Notes: generated from the sequence alone by a model not told the origin. A DNA stretch of 6,892 nucleotides from Roseomonas sp. (GCA_020249415.1 JADCFR010000342.1:1-6892); one strand, 5' to 3'; positions 1 to 5,816 are shown, counted from the stretch's first letter. Numbers and translations are program-made.

Positions 1-476
1 GGCTGATAGGGGTCCGTATTGGCGCCAAGCGCAATCGGGCGGGGCTGATAGCCAGGCTTGCGGAGCTCCTTCTCAAGCAGCGCGGCGATATCGGGCTTGA
101 ACATCAGCCGCGTTTCGAAATCGAGCCCCGGCGAGAAACCCAAATAGGCATGGGATGGCCGCGCATAGCAGTAGATGCAGCCATGCTCACAGCCGCGATA
201 GGGGTTGATGGACCGATCAAAACCGAGATCAGGGCTTTCATTGTAACTGAGCGCGGATTTCGCGCGATCCTCGGTCAGGCTGGTCGGCAAGGGCGGCAAT
301 TCGGCAAAGCTTTGCTCGAGCGTCGCCCAGCCATCATCAAAGGCCTCCCGCCGCGCGGGTTCGAAGCGCACGGGTGGGTTGGAAACAGCGCCGCGCCCCT
401 TGCGCGCCAGGGATGGCATGGCGAAGCAGGCGGTGCCGCTATCGCCGGGGGTCAGGTTGGGGATACCATCGGGCAT
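1..476 (-). CDS. PA0069/Rv2578c-family radical SAM protein (partial, C-terminus outside window)
   Basis: This is the N-terminal 158 residues of a radical SAM enzyme; the reading frame runs off position 1. The clearest evidence is the cluster motif CEHGCIYC at residues 96-103 (Cys96, Cys100, Cys103, spacing CxxxCxxC), which would bind the [4Fe-4S] cluster that cleaves S-adenosylmethionine. It sits in the block NPYRGCEHGCIYCYARPSHA, typical of the PA0069/Rv2578c family, and is followed by GLDFETRLMFK and GANTDPYQ. The N-terminal RKGRGAVSNPPVRFE (about 25-39) is also a family hallmark. I chose the ATG at 476 because GGAAAGGGA lies about ten bases upstream; Met20, just before the conserved RKGRGA block, is an alternative start. 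The substrate of this family is not established. The gene is transcribed away from the glycosyltransferase at 550. Confidence in the family is high; biochemical role is unknown. Confidence 0.93.
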   Translation of the reverse strand, partial: MPDGIPNLTPGDSGTACFAMPSLARKGRGAVSNPPVRFEPARREAFDDGWATLEQSFAELPPLPTSLTEDRAKSALSYNESPDLGFDRSINPYRGCEHGCIYCYARPSHAYLGFSPGLDFETRLMFKPDIAALLEKELRKPGYQPRPIALGANTDPYQ

Positions 477-503
477 GAAATGCGTCCCTTTCCAATCACC
501 CCG

Positions 504-532
504 ACAATGCCAAGCCGAACATGACACGTCAA
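504..532 (-). promoter_or_regulatory. Possible sigma70-type promoter for the radical SAM gene
   Basis: On the minus strand TTGACG (532-527) is followed after 17 bases by CATTGT (509-504). The -35 hexamer is good; the -10 matches TATAAT at only three of six positions. The T-rich tract just upstream (533-550 on the minus strand) could act as an UP element. It lies about 28 bases upstream of the ATG at 476. Support is by motif only. Confidence 0.3.
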
Positions 533-550
533 GAACAAAATAAGAACAAA
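531..550 (+). repeat. Tandem 9-bp direct repeat in the divergent intergenic region
   Basis: AAGAACAAA occurs at 531-539 and again at 542-550, a period of 11 bases, ending on the A of the glycosyltransferase start codon. It makes an A-rich patch in otherwise GC-rich DNA. Read on the plus strand it occupies the place where a Shine-Dalgarno should be; read on the minus strand it lies immediately upstream of a TTGACG. It could be a pair of binding sites for a regulator, an A-rich translation enhancer, or chance. Confidence 0.5.
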
Positions 551-1236
551 TGAACGTCCTTCCCATCTCTGCCATCATCCCCACGCTGAATGCCGCCGCC
601 AGCCTGCCAGCGACGCTTGCGGCCTTTCGCGGGCAGGTGGCGGAAATCATCATCGCCGATGGCGGCAGCAGCGATGGTACGGTAGAACTTGCGGAAGCGG
701 CTGGCGCACGGGTGCTGAGCCCCCCCCGTGGTCGCGGCCCACAACTGCGCGCGGCGGCCGAGGCCGCAACCCAGCCCTGGCTGTTGGCGATCCATGCCGA
801 TACGCGCCCAGGCGCCGGCTGGCAGGAAGCGATGGCGGGCTTCATCGGGCAACCCGAAAACGCCACCAAGGCCGCCCATTTCCGCTTCGTGCTGGATGAT
901 GCCGCGCCCGAGGCACGGCGCCTGGAAGCCATGGTTGCCTGGCGCTGCCGTTGGCTTGGTCTGCCCTATGGCGACCAAGGCCTGCTGATCGCGCGTGATT
1001 TTTATCAGGCGCTGGGCGGTTATGAGCCCGTGCCGCTGATGGAAGATGTCGCGCTCATCCGCCGCATTGGCCGCAAGCGGCTTTGCGCTCTGCCAGTGGC
1101 GTTCATCACCTCGGCCGAGAAATGGCAGCGCGATGGCTGGTATGCGCGCTCGGCGCGGAACCTGTTCTGCCTGTCGCTTTGGTTCGCGGGGGTTTCGCCG
1201 GAGTGGATTGCGCGGGTCTATGCGCGTCGGCGCTGA
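550..1236 (+). CDS. TIGR04283-family glycosyltransferase (GT2-like, 'transferase 2, rSAM/selenodomain-associated')
   Basis: A 228-residue soluble family-2-type glycosyltransferase. Visible motifs are the N-terminal nucleotide-binding strand IIPTLN (9-14), ADGGSSDGT (36-44), the basic block RGRGPQL (60-66), the DxD-like HADT (82-85) expected to hold the divalent metal and nucleotide-sugar, GDQG (141-144) and MEDVAL (164-169), whose Glu-Asp is the usual catalytic-base region. Length and motif order fit TIGR04283, which NCBI names 'arsenosugar biosynthesis glycosyltransferase'. That name rests on co-occurrence in other genomes; here no ArsM or ArsS is visible, so donor and acceptor stay open. 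The ATG at 550 gives the expected N-terminus but has no clear Shine-Dalgarno, only A-rich sequence. A run of eight C residues lies at 720-727. The DUF2064 gene follows 17 bases downstream, so the two probably form one transcript. Confidence 0.9.
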   Translation: MNVLPISAIIPTLNAAASLPATLAAFRGQVAEIIIADGGSSDGTVELAEAAGARVLSPPRGRGPQLRAAAEAATQPWLLAIHADTRPGAGWQEAMAGFIGQPENATKAAHFRFVLDDAAPEARRLEAMVAWRCRWLGLPYGDQGLLIARDFYQALGGYEPVPLMEDVALIRRIGRKRLCALPVAFITSAEKWQRDGWYARSARNLFCLSLWFAGVSPEWIARVYARRR

Positions 1237-1253
1237 TCGGCTTTGGTGAGGCG

Positions 1254-1850
1254 ATGCGCCGCCCCGTTGTGATCATCTTCGCCCGCGCGCCACGGCTTGG
1301 TGCGGTGAAGCGGCGCCTCGCTGCGGGCATCGGCGCCCGCGGCGCCCTGCGCTTCTACCGCACCATGCTGGCGGCAACTGCCTGGCCCATTGCGCGTGAC
1401 CGGCGTTGGCGCACGGTGTTGGCCATCACGCCGCGCGGGGCGCGGGCGGATTGGTCGAGTCTAGCGCCACCCGACACGCCGCGCATAGCGCAAGTTTCCG
1501 GCGATTTGGGGCGGCGGATGGAAAGAGCACTCGCCCCCTTTCCGCGCGTCATTCTGATCGGTAGCGATATTCCGAGGCTTGGGCCCGCCGATATCGCCGC
1601 CGGGTTTCGCGCACTGGGCCGCGCTGATGCCGTGTTCGGCCCGGCGCTGGATGGCGGCTATTGGCTGGTCGGCTTTGGTCCCCGGCGTCCGCACAAACCT
1701 TTTGCACAGGTGCGCTGGTCCAGCCGCCACGCGCTGGCCGATACCCTGGCCAATTTCCGCCACCATCGCGTGGCGCTGCTGCCGCCCAAGCGCGATGTGG
1801 ATAGCGCCGAGGATTTGGCAGCGCTGCGCCTGCCCGTGCTTATTCAGTAA
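1254..1850 (+). CDS. TIGR04282 / DUF2064 family transferase (nucleotidyl/glycosyltransferase-like)
   Basis: A 198-residue protein of the GT-A-like DUF2064 family (TIGR04282, 'transferase 1, rSAM/selenodomain-associated'). Evidence is the N-terminal strand VVIIFARAPRLGAVKRRLA (positions 5-23, equivalent to the pyrophosphorylase-like P-loop region), GDLGRRM (83-89), the metal/nucleotide motif LIGSDIP (101-107), FGPALDGGYWLVG (128-140), which is the family's most diagnostic block, and DVDSAEDL (181-188) near the C-terminus. The open frame extends back to 1083, but the ATG at 1254 is preferred: it avoids overlap with the upstream gene, begins exactly at the conserved MRRPVVIIFARAP, and has GGTGAGG three bases upstream. 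The common KTRL motif appears as KRRL. It is the natural partner of the upstream TIGR04283 gene. The arsenosugar role named in databases is not supported by anything else in this window. Confidence 0.9.
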   Translation: MRRPVVIIFARAPRLGAVKRRLAAGIGARGALRFYRTMLAATAWPIARDRRWRTVLAITPRGARADWSSLAPPDTPRIAQVSGDLGRRMERALAPFPRVILIGSDIPRLGPADIAAGFRALGRADAVFGPALDGGYWLVGFGPRRPHKPFAQVRWSSRHALADTLANFRHHRVALLPPKRDVDSAEDLAALRLPVLIQ

Positions 1851-1893
1851 GCGAAACCACCCTTTTGCGCCCTTGAGATTTCTCTTCCGCAAT

Positions 1894-1925
1894 TTGACGG
1901 AAATTTAAGGCATCCAACCTATGCT
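1894..1925 (+). promoter_or_regulatory. Possible promoter for the small helical-protein gene
   Basis: TTGACG at 1894-1899 is a strong -35 match, embedded in an inverted repeat AATTT-GACGG-AAATT (1891-1905). The -10 is weak: CCTATG at 1918-1923 (spacing 18) or TATGCT at 1920-1925 (spacing 20). Transcription would then begin almost at the Shine-Dalgarno at 1932-1938, giving a very short leader. Motif evidence only. Confidence 0.3.
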
Positions 1926-1943
1926 TTCATTGGGAGGTCCCCA

Positions 1944-2321
1944 ATGGAACCAACAAGCATCGGATCCGATGATAGCGCCCGCGAATGCCGCCAGCGTGTT
2001 GCGGCGCATTTGCAGGATTTGCATCGTATCCATCTCGCCCTTGCCGAAGACAGCCGCACGCTGAAGCGCTTCACCACCGAAGGCAATGCGCGGGTGGAGC
2101 TCGAACTGGCCGCGGAAATGCTGGAGCTTTACATGGCCTCCAGCTCGGCCTTTCTGGAAAACATGCGCGGGCGGTTTGAAGCGCGCCTGCCGCTGCTCCG
2201 CCGTGGTGAGCCTGCCTTTGGCAATCACCCGGAACGCGCCCCCGAACATGGCGCGTTTTGGCTCAGTTTCTCGCGGCTTTGCGCGGTGCTCCGCCGTGCT
2301 ACCAAGCAGGTCGAAGCCTAA
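1944..2321 (+). CDS. Hypothetical small helical protein, 125 residues
   Basis: I do not recognise this protein. The ATG at 1944 has an excellent Shine-Dalgarno, GGGAGGT at 1932-1938, five bases upstream. The sequence has no signal peptide or membrane segment. It reads as mostly alpha-helical: residues about 11-46 and 48-85 form two long amphipathic charged helices rich in Ala, Glu, Arg and Leu (for example [12 protein letters not shown], 53-64). A short proline/glycine-containing linker (about 90-104) and a final helix (105-123) with FWLSFSRL follow. A small helical bundle or coiled coil that binds a partner is plausible, but no function can be inferred. It lies 93 bases after the DUF2064 gene and converges on purQ, overlapping it by four bases. 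Good start signals and normal codon texture make it a likely real gene. Confidence 0.75.
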   Translation: MEPTSIGSDDSARECRQRVAAHLQDLHRIHLALAEDSRTLKRFTTEGNARVELELAAEMLELYMASSSAFLENMRGRFEARLPLLRRGEPAFGNHPERAPEHGAFWLSFSRLCAVLRRATKQVEA

Positions 2322-3016
2322 GCCCCGACCAGGCGCTCAGCCAGGCTTTGGAACATGGGCAGGCCGTCCTCGCCGCCCATCAGCGGGTCCACCAAATCTT
2401 CCGGATGCGGCATCAGGCCGCAGACGCGGAGATTGTCTGAGAAGACACCCGCGATATTGCGCGCGCTGCCATTGCGATTGGCCGCTTCCGTCGCCTGACC
2501 GGCTTCATCCACATAGCGAAAGGCGACCAGCCCTTCGCCTTCCAGCCGATCCAGCGTCGCCTCATCGGCGAAGTAATTGCCATCACCATGCGCCATGGGC
2601 GCGCGAAAGCAATCGCCCTGGCGCCATTGCGCGGTAAAGGCTGTGCCCGCGCGTTCCACCCGCAAGCGGCAATCCATGGAAAGAAAGCGCAACGTCGCAT
2701 TGCGTAGCAAGCCACCCGGCAAAAGCCCGGCTTCGATCATGATCTGAAAGCCGTTGCAGACCCCAAGCACATGCCCGCCACCGGCCGCAAATTCCTTCAC
2801 CGCGCGCATGATGGGCGATTGCGCCGCCATGGCCCCGCAGCGCAGATAATCGCCATAGGAAAACCCGCCCGGCAGCACCACCAGATCAAGCCCCTGTGGC
2901 AGCACCGCTTCACGGTGAAACAGCATGGCCGGTTCGCGGCCCGAGGCGCGCGTCAGCGCAAGGCGCATATCGCGCTCTCGATTCGTGCCGGGGAATACAA
3001 TGATGGCTGCTTTCAT
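2318..3016 (-). CDS. purQ: Phosphoribosylformylglycinamidine synthase subunit PurQ (glutaminase)
   Basis: PurQ is the class-I glutamine amidotransferase subunit of the PurL-PurQ-PurS FGAM synthetase. It releases ammonia from glutamine for conversion of FGAR to FGAM in purine biosynthesis. In the 232-residue product the start [15 protein letters not shown] (2-16), the oxyanion region [15 protein letters not shown] (48-62), the nucleophile elbow GVCNGFQ (85-91, catalytic Cys87), MAHGDGNY (141-148) and LMPHPED (201-207, His204 and Glu206 completing the triad) are all intact. The frame is open to an ATG at 3046, but the ATG at 3016 matches the conserved family N-terminus and avoids a 25-base overlap with the preceding gene. 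GAAGG lies very close to this start, so coupling from the upstream gene is likely. It is the last gene of the cluster; no purL follows. Confidence 0.97.
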   Translation of the reverse strand: MKAAIIVFPGTNRERDMRLALTRASGREPAMLFHREAVLPQGLDLVVLPGGFSYGDYLRCGAMAAQSPIMRAVKEFAAGGGHVLGVCNGFQIMIEAGLLPGGLLRNATLRFLSMDCRLRVERAGTAFTAQWRQGDCFRAPMAHGDGNYFADEATLDRLEGEGLVAFRYVDEAGQATEAANRNGSARNIAGVFSDNLRVCGLMPHPEDLVDPLMGGEDGLPMFQSLAERLVGA

Positions 3017-3021
3017 GGCCT

Positions 3022-3240
3022 TCAGGTCCTGATCAGGCGGAGCCAATGCAGCCCACCCATGAATATCATTGTCACCAGCGCCGCGAGGGCAGCCGCCGTC
3101 ACCCAGCGATTGATCGTCCGCTTGCCACGCGCCACCATATTGCCGCGCTTCACCAGCGGGACGCGCTGTTCGCGCCAGCGCAGCCCCATGGCAATCAGCA
3201 CAGTCAGCACCAGCATCGCGATCAGGCTGGCCTTGACCAC
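3022..3240 (-). CDS. Small two-helix membrane protein between purS and purQ
   Basis: A 72-residue protein I cannot name. It begins with GTG at 3240, one base after the purS stop, and ends five bases before the purQ ATG. A GGTGGAG sequence inside the end of purS lies about ten bases upstream of the GTG and is a suitable ribosome-binding site. The product has two hydrophobic segments, about residues 5-20 ([16 protein letters not shown]) and 46-65 ([20 protein letters not shown]). They are joined by a strongly basic linker holding about eight Arg/Lys (21-45). By the positive-inside rule the linker faces the cytoplasm and both ends face the periplasm. Exact fit between two essential genes on the same strand argues that it is translated. 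A link to purine synthesis is only positional. Family assignment was not possible by eye. Confidence 0.75.
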   Translation of the reverse strand: MVKASLIAMLVLTVLIAMGLRWREQRVPLVKRGNMVARGKRTINRWVTAAALAALVTMIFMGGLHWLRLIRT

Positions 3241-3241
3241 C

Positions 3242-3481
3242 TTAGACGATCTCCACCCGGAAGCTTTCGATCACCGTATTGGCGAGCAGCTTGCGCGCCA
3301 TATCCTCGGCGATCTGCTTGGCCTTTGCCGGATCGGCCTCAGCCAAATCGAGTTCAATCACCTTGCCGGCGCGCACATCATGCACGCCGCCAAAGCCAAG
3401 GCCTTCCAAAGCATGGCCAATGGCCTTGCCCTGAGGGTCCAAAACCCCCGCCTTGGGCATCACATAGACACGGGCCTTCAT
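3242..3481 (-). CDS. purS: Phosphoribosylformylglycinamidine synthase subunit PurS
   Basis: PurS is the small dimeric subunit that bridges PurQ and PurL in the FGAM synthetase complex and helps pass ammonia between their active sites. The 79-residue product has the usual length and the conserved features KARVYVMPKAGVLDPQGKAI (2-21), the GLGF block near residue 28, the RAGKVIELDL strand region, and the C-terminal helix with KLLANTVIESFRVEIV. I chose the ATG at 3481 because family members begin at this Met-Lys-Ala-Arg. An in-frame GTG at 3496 is an alternative that would add five residues. The nearest strong Shine-Dalgarno (3512-3519) is 30 bases from the ATG and instead suits the start of a nine-codon mini-ORF that overlaps the purS start, pointing to coupled translation. 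Confidence 0.96.
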   Translation of the reverse strand: MKARVYVMPKAGVLDPQGKAIGHALEGLGFGGVHDVRAGKVIELDLAEADPAKAKQIAEDMARKLLANTVIESFRVEIV

Positions 3482-3507
3482 ATCAATACCAACCACCGGT
3501 TTTGCAT
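3478..3507 (-). CDS. Candidate nine-codon leader ORF overlapping the purS start
   Basis: On the minus strand ATG at 3507 opens a frame encoding MQNRWLVLI and stopping at TGA (3480-3478). That TGA overlaps the purS ATG as ATGA, a classic coupling geometry. The Shine-Dalgarno AGGAGAGG (3519-3512) is placed with near-ideal spacing for this ATG and is too far away for purS itself. The peptide shows no run of regulatory codons, so attenuation is not suggested; its role would be to deliver ribosomes to purS. It may instead be chance in a short interval. Confidence 0.45.
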   Translation of the reverse strand: MQNRWLVLI

Positions 3508-3511
3508 ATTG

Positions 3512-3519
3512 CCTCTCCT
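3512..3519 (-). promoter_or_regulatory. Strong Shine-Dalgarno serving the leader ORF and/or purS
   Basis: AGGAGAGG on the minus strand. Four bases separate it from the mini-ORF ATG (3507), 15 from the alternative purS GTG (3496) and 30 from the conserved purS ATG (3481). Its placement decides between direct initiation at purS and coupling through the mini-ORF; spacing favours the latter. Confidence 0.6.
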
Positions 3520-3537
3520 GGCGAAGGGTTTTGTCTG

Positions 3538-3599
3538 GCGCATCCGATTCACGTCTCCGGTGCTCGGCTTCGCCTGCGCCCTGCGACGATCGGATGCGC
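3538..3599 (-). repeat. 62-bp inverted-repeat element between purC and purS
   Basis: GCGCATCCGAT (3538-3548) and ATCGGATGCGC (3589-3599) are perfect 11-bp inverted repeats. After a three-base bulge the stem can continue with CGTC/GACG (3552-3555 with 3585-3588), and a small GGC/GCC hairpin with a TTC loop (3566-3574) can form inside. The right arm abuts the purC stop codon (3602-3600). No T-run follows on the minus strand, so it is not a standard intrinsic terminator. It could be a REP-like dispersed palindrome, or an RNA hairpin that stabilises the upstream purC message or tunes downstream expression. Confidence 0.7.
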
Positions 3600-4364
3600 T
3601 CATTGGATAGCCTCGGGCCCTTTCATGTCGCGCACCCCAGCTTCGGGCAGAATACCCAGGCGCCGGGCCACTTCCTGATAGCCTTCCTCAACCTTGCCGA
3701 GGTCGCGGCGGAAGCGGTCCTTGTCCATTTTCTCGCCGGTCTTGGCATCCCAAAGCCGGCAATTATCCGGGCTGATCTCATCGGCCAGCACGATGCGCAT
3801 TTCCTCATTTTCCCAAAGCCGGCCGAATTCCAGCTTGAAATCCACCAGCGTAATGCCGACGCCAAGCAATAGCCCGGTCAGGAAATCATTGATGCGGAGC
3901 GTCAGCGCAATCATGTCATCCAGATCATGGGTGGAGGCCCAGCCGAAGCAGGTGATGTGTTCTTCCGCCACCATTGGGTCATTCAGCGCATCATTCTTGA
4001 AGTAATATTCAATGATGGACCGCGGCAGGCGCTGGCCTTCCGGAATGCCCAGCCGCTCCGCAAGCGACCCGGCGGCGACATTGCGCACCACGACCTCAAG
4101 CGGGATGATCTCCACCTCCCGGATCAATTGCTCACGCATATTGAGCCGGCGGATGAAATGCGTCGGGATGCCGATTTCAGTGAGGCGCATCATCAGGTAT
4201 TCGCTGATGCGGTTATTGAGCACACCCTTGCCGGTGATGGTGCCCTTCTTCTTCGCGTTGAAGGCGGTGGCGTCATCCTTGAAATACTGCACAAGCGTGC
4301 CGGGTTCCGGCCCCTCGAACAGGATTTTTGCTTTACCTTCATAGAGTTGGCGGCGACGAGCCAT
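3600..4364 (-). CDS. purC: Phosphoribosylaminoimidazole-succinocarboxamide synthase (SAICAR synthetase)
   Basis: PurC catalyses ATP-dependent ligation of aspartate to CAIR, giving SAICAR, in cytoplasmic de novo purine synthesis. The 254-residue length is normal for the bacterial enzyme. Recognisable blocks are [15 protein letters not shown] (3-17, the ATP-binding N-terminal loop with LYEGKAK), [17 protein letters not shown] (35-51), [14 protein letters not shown] (88-101), the DFKLEFG metal/ATP motif (175-181), and [14 protein letters not shown] (193-206), one of the family signatures. The ATG at 4364 has AAAGGA about ten bases upstream and gives the standard alphaproteobacterial N-terminus. 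It is the first clear purine gene of the cluster and ends against the inverted repeat at 3589-3599. All motifs appear intact. Confidence 0.98.
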   Translation of the reverse strand: MARRRQLYEGKAKILFEGPEPGTLVQYFKDDATAFNAKKKGTITGKGVLNNRISEYLMMRLTEIGIPTHFIRRLNMREQLIREVEIIPLEVVVRNVAAGSLAERLGIPEGQRLPRSIIEYYFKNDALNDPMVAEEHITCFGWASTHDLDDMIALTLRINDFLTGLLLGVGITLVDFKLEFGRLWENEEMRIVLADEISPDNCRLWDAKTGEKMDKDRFRRDLGKVEEGYQEVARRLGILPEAGVRDMKGPEAIQ

Positions 4365-4381
4365 GGGTCAGTCATCCTTTG

Positions 4382-4399
4382 GCCCAAGCAGCCTTGGGC
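4382..4399 (-). other. Short perfect hairpin in the purC leader
   Basis: GCCCAAG (4382-4388) and CTTGGGC (4393-4399) form a perfect 7-bp stem with a four-base loop. It lies between the lyase stop and the purC ribosome-binding site (AAAGGA, about 4376-4381), right beside the latter. No T-run follows on either strand, so it is not a typical terminator. It could influence access to the purC ribosome-binding site. A TATAGT in a near-palindrome (4417-4430) lies just upstream and could be a -10 element, but I find no good -35. Confidence 0.45.
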
Positions 4400-4445
4400 A
4401 ACGCGCGACAAGACTTGCTACTATAGCAGCCCCCGCCCCAAGGGG

Positions 4446-5804
4446 CTACTTTGCGGCCAGCGCTGCCCGCGCCACCACACGGTCCGTAAAGGCATGGGCG
4501 CTGCCAAGATAACTGCTGGGGTCCGTCATGGCCGCCACCGCCGCCTGATCGAGTCGCGCCGCAATGGCTGGAATGCGCGATAGGGCCGCCGCCAGGGTAA
4601 TACCTTCCGCACGCACCGCATCGCAGGCGTCATTCACCTTATGATGCGCCTCGCCCCGGCCCAGAATGGGGGCGAGCCGCATCATCACGGCCTCGCCCAT
4701 GATCATGCCATGGGTTGCGTCCAGATTGGCGCGCATGCGCGCCGCATCCACTTGCAGCCCCTCGGACAAAAACCGCGCCTGCGCCACCGCGCCATGGGTC
4801 AGCAGGAAGGCTTGCGGCAGGGCGAGTGCTTCCGCCTGCCATGGGCCGGTGCCGCGTTCCAGATCATGCGCCATGGCCGAGAGCATTTGCGGCACCAGCG
4901 CATGCACGCCGCGCGCTTGCGCCAGAATATACTCGCAAGCAATCGGGTTGCGCTTTTGCGGCATGGTCGAAGACCCGCCGCGCTTGGGCACATGCGGTTC
5001 CGCCACCTCGGCCAATTCCGTTTGCATCAGCAGCATCACATCCGTGCCGATCTTGGACAGACTGCCACACAGCACCCCAAGCCAGCAGGCCACTTCCGCG
5101 ACACCATCGCGCGCCACATGCCAGGGAATATCGGCTTCGATCAGGCCAAGTTCATGCGCCAATTCGCGCGCCACCGGCAGGCCCTGATCACCAAGGGAAG
5201 CCAGCGTGCCAGCCGCGCCGCCAAAGCCAAGGCGCAGCACGCGCGGGCGGAGTTCGCGCAAGCGTTCCAAAGCCGTGATCAGCGGATTGACCCAAACCGC
5301 GACCTTATAGCCGAAGGTCACCGGCAGCGCGTGCTGCAAATGTGTCCGCCCCGCCATCACCGTGGCGCGATGCTCAGCCGCGAGTGTCGCAAACCCCGCA
5401 ATGGTCGCGCGCAAATCCGCTTCAATCAGCGCGAGGCCATCGCGGATCTGCAACACCAGCGCGCTATCCATGATGTCTTGCGTGGTGGCCCCCCAATGGG
5501 TCCAGCGCCCGGCATCTTCCCCGGCCAATTTGGAAAGCTGATTGACCAGACCCACCACCGGGTAGCCAGTATTGCGTGTGGCGGCGGCCATGGCGGCACG
5601 GTCCAGGCTATCTGCCCGCGCGACGCGCGTGATGGTGGCTGCGGCCTCGGCCGGGATGATCCCAAGCCTTGCCTGCGCACGCGCAAGGGCTGCTTCCACA
5701 TCCAGCATTTTCTGCAAATAGGCGTCTTCGCCAAAAGCGACACGCATGGCATCCGTGCCATAAAGCGCGCCGAGCACGGCGCCATCGGCGGGGTTCACGG
5801 GCAT
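4446..5804 (-). CDS. Fumarase/adenylosuccinate-lyase superfamily protein, PcaB-like (3-carboxymuconate cycloisomerase-type)
   Basis: A 452-residue lyase of the class-II fumarase/aspartase superfamily, which act as homotetramers with active sites built from three subunits. Visible are THWGATTQDIMD (102-113), GRTHLQHALP (152-161), and the superfamily signature GSSTMPQKRN (277-286, pattern GSxxMxxKxN) with the catalytic serine loop. The N-terminus (VNPADGAVLGALYGTDAMR...LQKMLDVEAALARAQARLGIIP) and total length look like the PcaB/CMLE branch and the generic 'adenylosuccinate lyase family' group. Canonical alphaproteobacterial PurB is shorter and normally begins MIPRYSRPEM. It precedes purC by 81 bases, so a purine role is tempting but unproven. 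No other beta-ketoadipate gene is visible. Start ATG at 5804 follows GGGGAAAAG with suitable spacing. Confidence 0.88.
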   Translation of the reverse strand: MPVNPADGAVLGALYGTDAMRVAFGEDAYLQKMLDVEAALARAQARLGIIPAEAAATITRVARADSLDRAAMAAATRNTGYPVVGLVNQLSKLAGEDAGRWTHWGATTQDIMDSALVLQIRDGLALIEADLRATIAGFATLAAEHRATVMAGRTHLQHALPVTFGYKVAVWVNPLITALERLRELRPRVLRLGFGGAAGTLASLGDQGLPVARELAHELGLIEADIPWHVARDGVAEVACWLGVLCGSLSKIGTDVMLLMQTELAEVAEPHVPKRGGSSTMPQKRNPIACEYILAQARGVHALVPQMLSAMAHDLERGTGPWQAEALALPQAFLLTHGAVAQARFLSEGLQVDAARMRANLDATHGMIMGEAVMMRLAPILGRGEAHHKVNDACDAVRAEGITLAAALSRIPAIAARLDQAAVAAMTDPSSYLGSAHAFTDRVVARAALAAK

Positions 5805-5816
5805 GATCTTTTCCCC

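Noticed and set aside
150..524. Plus-strand open frame opposite the radical SAM gene
   Set aside because: The minus strand encodes the conserved CxxxCxxC block here; the plus-strand product is an antisense shadow.
1083..1253. Extended N-terminus for the DUF2064 gene starting at 1083
   Set aside because: The extension lies wholly within the upstream glycosyltransferase in another frame and does not resemble DUF2064; the ATG at 1254 has a suitable ribosome-binding site.
3017..3046. Upstream start for purQ at 3046, adding ten residues
   Set aside because: The extra residues are not part of the conserved PurQ N-terminus and would overlap the preceding gene by 25 bases; Met at 3016 begins the family pattern.
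2771..3610. Plus-strand open frame of 279 codons across purQ, the small membrane gene and purS
   Set aside because: It covers conserved minus-strand genes and the intergenic repeat, and its translation resembles no protein family.
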